From positions 9,879-19,724 of the forward strand of contig QAKO01000024.1 in the NCBI GenBank assembly GCA_003343765.1: DNA of 9,846 nt. Reading direction: 5' to 3'. The notes under the pieces were generated by a model, which was not told the origin of the DNA, did not search any database, and saw only the letters and a program-made list of their open reading frames with translations. The translations under genes were made by a program, and so were the position numbers. Source of the DNA: Bacillota bacterium. GTDB lineage: Bacteria > Bacillota > Clostridia > Christensenellales > Borkfalkiaceae. Below, piece after piece: positions 7,524 through 9,846 of this stretch (its first letter is position 1; every line of letters begins with the position of its first letter).

Positions 7524-7583
7524 CACCTTATTTATTTTATTCCCTGCTTTCACAGGCTTTGCTCTTTTCGAGCGGGTTGATTA

Positions 7584-8060
7584 TTAGCCCTGCGAGCCAG
7601 CCACCGTCAAAAGATAGACAGTAAAGCCACTGGAGAATGCGTAACCGTCAGCCGTAACAGGTTCCTCACCTTCTGCCGGAGCTTTTACTACCGTTCCATC
7701 TTTATCGAAGCCTAAAACCACACCCGCAGTGTTATATGTCTTTTTCTCATAGGTTACACTTTCAGGGTCAGCAGTTACGTCCTTTTTAACCGGATTCACA
7801 TCAAAGTTGCCATCCAAAACAACGAACGCGTACCCATCGTGAACGATAAGATAATCCATTTTCAAAGGATCTACTGTCGTTGCAATTTCAGCAGAGCAAG
7901 TCGTCCATTCGCTCTTGGCTTCCTGCATTGCAGCACTTTCGTTCGCTTTGTCCACAACCGTCGTGAAGGTCGGGATCAGAACAGCCGCAAGGATCGCAAT
8001 AACCGCAATTACGATGACAAGTTCGGTGATCGTAAATGCTTTTTTCATCTTTTTCAACAT
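7584..8060 (-). CDS. Major type IV pilin (PilA-like)
   Basis: A 158-residue prepilin, the best candidate for the filament's main subunit. Leader MLKKMKKA is followed by FTITELVIVIAVIAILAAVLIP. Cleavage after Ala8 leaves Phe9 at +1 and Glu13 as the +5 glutamate that neutralises the neighbouring subunit's N-terminus, and Pro30 (+22) is the usual helix-kinking proline. The helix continues to about residue 60, and the rest is a beta-rich head with two DGYAF segments (75-79 and 138-142). Only one cysteine (C55) is present, so no internal disulfide is possible. The ATG follows AAGGAG; the leader is short and basic, as in ComGC/GspG-type pilins. The gene stands alone between a terminator and a hairpin-rich gap, which fits separate and higher expression than the downstream assembly genes. 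Confidence 0.92.
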   Translation of the reverse strand: MLKKMKKAFTITELVIVIAVIAILAAVLIPTFTTVVDKANESAAMQEAKSEWTTCSAEIATTVDPLKMDYLIVHDGYAFVVLDGNFDVNPVKKDVTADPESVTYEKKTYNTAGVVLGFDKDGTVVKAPAEGEEPVTADGYAFSSGFTVYLLTVAGSQG

Positions 8061-8097
8061 AATTTTTCTCCTTCTATCAAGTATTTTCGCCGCAAAA

Positions 8098-8132
8098 ATT
8101 GAAAACCTTTCAATGCTGAGCCTTTCGACTCA
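8098..8132 (-). promoter_or_regulatory. Two small hairpins in the pilin gene leader
   Basis: Just after the terminator and before the pilin ribosome site, the minus strand reads TGAGTC-GAAA-GGCTCA (8132-8117), a 6-bp stem with one U-G pair and a GNRA-type loop. It is followed by ATTGAAA-GGT-TTTCAAT (8114-8098), a 7-bp inverted repeat. The first is better paired on the minus strand than on the plus (C-A mismatch there), supporting a minus-strand RNA. The second could also be an operator. Confidence 0.5.
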
Positions 8133-8134
8133 AT

Positions 8135-8173
8135 AAAAACACCGTATTCCGCCAAATGCGGCAGAATACGGTG
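8135..8173 (-). terminator. Intrinsic terminator after the 281-residue protein gene
   Basis: Minus-strand arms at 8173-8160 and 8153-8140 form a 14-bp stem (CACCGTATTC... with ...GAATACGGTG). It has one U-G wobble, which would be a C-A mismatch on the plus strand, a six-base loop GCATTT, and an immediately following TTTTT. This is a textbook rho-independent terminator for leftward transcription, 44 bases past the stop of the upstream gene. It separates the two-gene membrane-protein unit from the pilin gene. Confidence 0.92.
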
Positions 8174-8217
8174 CCACTTGTTCTCGGAATAATCTCAAGT
8201 ATTTCGTTTCCGTGCGC

Positions 8218-9063
8218 TTACGCCTCTTCCGCTTCTGCCGTCTGATCTTCTTTCTGACGGTAACGCTGACGGCGCAGCTCTCTGTTGCGCTCTTTGCGGT
8301 ACTGCTGTTCTTCACGAATATTCTCAATCGTAATGTCCGCAGTCTGCTTTGCAAGCACAAGATCCGAATCCGTTTCCAATTTGATTACAACCGGATTGAT
8401 TTTAATCGTCTTGATACCTTCTTCCCGCACAAAACGGTTCAGATCCGTATTCGCAAGCAGGAAATTCAAAATCACAACACCGCGCTTGATCATCACTCGC
8501 ACGATCTTATCCGTCTTGCACTTGAATGTCACGGCATTGCTCGCTTCTACTTTCTTGCAATCCGGATTTGCCAGTATGTACGCAACGATCGAATCGTACC
8601 GCGTTCTCGCTTCCGACGATAATTCGGCATATTTGTCAATAAACGTTACTTTTTCCTGTTTGTTGGACTCAAATACTATGCTCTTGTCCGTCAACTCTCC
8701 GTAACGGTCTACAAGCTCCTGCAATTCGTCCAGCTTCTCGCTCTTGTACGCATCGTCTCCCGCCGCCGCTGCCATTTCATCCTTCATCGGCTGCAGTACC
8801 GACGTATCTTCCTCCGCAACAGCTGCCTTCGCTTCCGCTACCTGCGGCATACTGTCACAAATTATGATTTTTCCGTCCTGTACTTTCAGAATCAGGTCAT
8901 CGTTTTCCAAACGAAGCCCCTTTCCGCTCTTAATCCTGTCCGAAATCGCAGCTCTGCGCTTCGCTTCCATTTGTCCGTCAATCACCCACATCACGATCGC
9001 TGCTGCCAGCAATACGATGAAAACACAACTGATGATCAAATAAAATAATTCCATTCCTTGCAT
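8218..9063 (-). CDS. Single-pass membrane protein with VQDGK motif
   Basis: A 281-residue protein of unknown function. One membrane helix (about 6-28) is followed by the basic segment EAKRRAA, so the bulk is predicted cytoplasmic. LILKVQDGKIIICD (57-70) closely matches the 83-residue protein encoded just upstream. An acidic, alanine-rich linker (about 76-110) follows, then a domain at about 141-248 that loosely recalls a domain seen in uncharacterised Bacillota proteins (YDSIVAYIL..., a KRGVVILNFLL strand pair, then PVVIKLETDSDLVLAKQ). This is from memory and unverified. The tail (255-281) is a charged helix, RKERNRELRRQRYRQKED. The ATG lies six bases after the upstream stop, with GGAAGGGGG inside the end of that gene, so the two are co-translated. 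It ends at a strong terminator and so is not obviously part of the pilus operon, although it is a neighbour. Confidence 0.85.
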   Translation of the reverse strand: MQGMELFYLIISCVFIVLLAAAIVMWVIDGQMEAKRRAAISDRIKSGKGLRLENDDLILKVQDGKIIICDSMPQVAEAKAAVAEEDTSVLQPMKDEMAAAAGDDAYKSEKLDELQELVDRYGELTDKSIVFESNKQEKVTFIDKYAELSSEARTRYDSIVAYILANPDCKKVEASNAVTFKCKTDKIVRVMIKRGVVILNFLLANTDLNRFVREEGIKTIKINPVVIKLETDSDLVLAKQTADITIENIREEQQYRKERNRELRRQRYRQKEDQTAEAEEA

Positions 9064-9069
9064 ATCCGT

Positions 9070-9321
9070 TTATTCCCCCTTCCCTGCGTTGGAAACGAGC
9101 TCGACGTTCTCACTATTAACATCCTTACACTCTATCCGTACCACTTTACCGTCCTGTACAATATCCAGCAGGTATTTGTCGCTGTCTTCGATCTTCTTGA
9201 TCTCTTCCTTGTACGCCCGCACCTGCTTTGCCATCGATATGCCTTTTACAATGATCGCAGTCAGCATCGCAACCGCAAACAATATGCATACAACGACGAT
9301 CGCAACTTCCATTCCTGTCAT
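9070..9321 (-). CDS. Small single-pass membrane protein, VQDGK paralogue
   Basis: An 83-residue protein of unknown function: MTGMEVAIVVVCILFAVAML begins a membrane helix (about 5-27). A basic and then charged juxtamembrane stretch (KQVRAYKEEIKKIEDSDK) and LLDIVQDGKVVRIECKD (51-67) follow. The positive-inside rule places the soluble part in the cytoplasm. It aligns with the N-terminal 70 residues of the next protein (same MxGME start, helix, and L-x-x-VQDGK-...-C core), so the two look like products of a duplication in which the second gained a C-terminal domain. GGGAGG lies about 12 bases before the ATG. It is the first gene after the strong promoter at 9453-9481, with about 125 bases of untranslated leader. 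Confidence 0.8.
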   Translation of the reverse strand: MTGMEVAIVVVCILFAVAMLTAIIVKGISMAKQVRAYKEEIKKIEDSDKYLLDIVQDGKVVRIECKDVNSENVELVSNAGKGE

Positions 9322-9452
9322 TTCCGAACATACCCTCCCGTTTTTTTCCCGCTTCTTTTCATACCAATGACATTATCCGACTGAAAATTTTTAACGTTCT
9401 CCGCCGCCGATTATGCCGAAACGTGTTGAAACAAGCGCTTACTATTGATTAT
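9322..9452 (-). other. Untranslated leader of the two-gene membrane unit
   Basis: About 125 bases between the predicted transcription start and the first ATG. I see only short palindromes (AAGCGCTT, AACGTT) and no recognisable riboswitch. In particular I could not find the conserved core of a cyclic-di-GMP-I riboswitch, which often precedes pilus genes in Clostridia. Confidence 0.4.
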
Positions 9453-9481
9453 AGTATAGCAAAATCAAAAACAAATGTCAA
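9453..9481 (-). promoter_or_regulatory. Sigma-A promoter for the two-gene membrane unit
   Basis: On the minus strand a perfect -35 TTGACA (9481-9476) is followed by 17 bases and a -10 TATACT (9458-9453). A second TATAAT-like run lies five bases further on. Transcription would begin near 9446 and read leftward through the 83- and 281-residue protein genes to the terminator at 8135-8173. This is the only strong housekeeping promoter I find in the window. Confidence 0.88.
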
Positions 9482-9496
9482 TATTTCAGCATAAAT

Positions 9497-9673
9497 TTAT
9501 ACATTTATTTTTTCATTTTTTACATATCTCACATTCGCTTGTCCGTTCTCCATTTTCAGAATAAAACGCCGCTTTTTCGGAATTTTTATCACAGGCATAC
9601 CGTTTCGGCAAAAAAACGCCGTTTTTTCGGTTTTTGCTTGCTTTTTCAGAATACGTACCGTCTGAATTTTCAC
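9497..9673 (-). CDS. Doubtful small lysine-rich ORF
   Basis: A 58-codon frame from a GTG at 9673-9671 (AGATAGG about 9 bases upstream), or 61 codons from a TTG at 9682. It ends at a TAA 15 bases before the -35 box of the next promoter. The product is strongly basic (for example KIPKKRRFILKMENG and VRYVKNEKINV) with no membrane helix, motif or family I recognise. Its codon use is not obviously unlike the neighbours, but start signals are weak and the local A/T-run composition can create such frames. It could be a real small nucleic-acid-binding-like protein, a gene remnant or noise. Confidence 0.3.
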   Translation of the reverse strand: MKIQTVRILKKQAKTEKTAFFCRNGMPVIKIPKKRRFILKMENGQANVRYVKNEKINV

Positions 9674-9736
9674 AGATTTCAACCTATCTGCTTTTTCATA
9701 CTACACGCAATTTTCTTGTCTGCGCAGCAATTTTTT

Positions 9737-9846
9737 TCACCTTCGTCTCACGCCGCCCGACAAACCTTCTTTTTTCCATTCCGCAATTTTCTCTTTTCCC
9801 GTCTGTTCGGCTTCATAAAATTTATATATGTAATTTTTATGCAGCC
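9737..9846 (-). CDS. 3' end of an unidentified gene, cut by window edge
   Basis: A minus-strand frame is open from the right edge to a TGA at 9739-9737 (35 codons). The tail reads LHKNYIYKFYEAEQ, then a helical EKIAEWKKEG and a basic end VRRR. It looks more protein-like than the competing open frame in this stretch, which is almost all Lys/Arg/Asn. No family can be named from so short a piece, and no clear terminator follows it. Confidence 0.45.
   Translation of the reverse strand, partial: LHKNYIYKFYEAEQTGKEKIAEWKKEGLSGGVRRR

Larger units (their letters stand above)
7278..7583. other. 306-base non-coding gap after the pilin gene
   Basis: No convincing gene on either strand. It holds, from right to left, three stem-loops just past the pilin stop (7561-7573, 7543-7556, 7497-7523), a 10-bp direct repeat CACTTCTCCG at 7478-7487 and 7378-7387, a weak GGGATTTCCC followed by TTTTTT on the minus strand (7396-7411), and an A7/T7 inverted repeat at 7295-7313 just before the next gene. 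A weak promoter-like pair on the minus strand (TTGAGA then GATAAA, spacing 15) is the best I find and is not convincing. Confidence 0.6.

Noticed and set aside
7393..7587. Plus-strand 64-codon frame in the pilin-operon gap
   Set aside because: No ribosome site and no family likeness. It spans the hairpins that make sense only for minus-strand RNA.
8158..8178. Sigma-54-like promoter (TGGCAC ... GC) before the pilin gene
   Set aside because: The -24 half is perfect on the minus strand, but the GG to GC spacing is 11 rather than the strict 10 bases, and the site lies inside the terminator stem.
8077..8206. TCAAGTATT(T)TTCG-like repeat at 8077-8089 and 8195-8206
   Set aside because: A short near-repeat about 118 bases apart, AT-rich and differing by one base. 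Chance is a sufficient explanation.
9322..9452. Cyclic-di-GMP riboswitch in the leader of the first operon
   Set aside because: Expected in some clostridial pilus operons, but I see none of its conserved core elements or long helices here.
1..9846. CRISPR arrays, insertion sequences, tRNA or rRNA genes
   Set aside because: No regularly spaced repeats, transposase-like frames, long terminal inverted repeats or recognisable RNA gene cores were seen on either strand.

Overview
The window is a type IV pilus / type II secretion-like locus. Every gene I can support lies on the minus strand, so it reads from right to left. Strong purine-rich Shine-Dalgarno sites, a clean sigma-A promoter, GTG starts and a PilM-containing pilus operon with no secretin in view suggest a member of the Bacillota, probably an uncultured Clostridia-like gut or environmental lineage. 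This placement is inferred from gene content and style only. GC content is moderate. The GATC tetranucleotide looks strongly over-represented.

Region by region, in the direction of transcription. At the right edge is the likely 3' end of an unidentified gene (9737-9846) and a doubtful small lysine-rich ORF (9497-9673). A near-perfect sigma-A promoter (9453-9481) then starts a two-gene unit. It encodes an 83-residue and a 281-residue single-pass membrane protein that share an N-terminal module (start MxGME, one membrane helix, then a VQDGK motif). A strong intrinsic terminator (8135-8173) closes this unit. The major-pilin-like gene (7584-8060) follows, with small RNA hairpins in its leader. 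It is followed by a 306-base non-coding gap holding three more hairpins, including an 11-bp perfect stem, and a 10-bp direct repeat.

A compact operon then runs from 7277 to 474: two prepilin-like minor pilins and an odd third pilin-like protein with 4-base start/stop overlaps, prepilin peptidase (pilD), a PilM-like actin-fold protein with a large acidic insertion, the inner-membrane platform protein (pilC) and the assembly ATPase (pilB). A four-helix membrane protein cut by the left edge (406 to 1) follows 67 bases later and may be the next operon member.

Together, PilD would process the four pilin-like proteins. PilB and PilC would power and organise their polymerisation at the membrane, and PilM would form the cytoplasmic ring that normally contacts PilN/PilO. 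No PilN, PilO, PilT or secretin is recognisable here. The least familiar parts are the two-gene VQDGK membrane unit, the modified PilM, the odd third pilin-like protein, and the cluster of GAAA-loop hairpins that isolates the major pilin gene from its neighbours.
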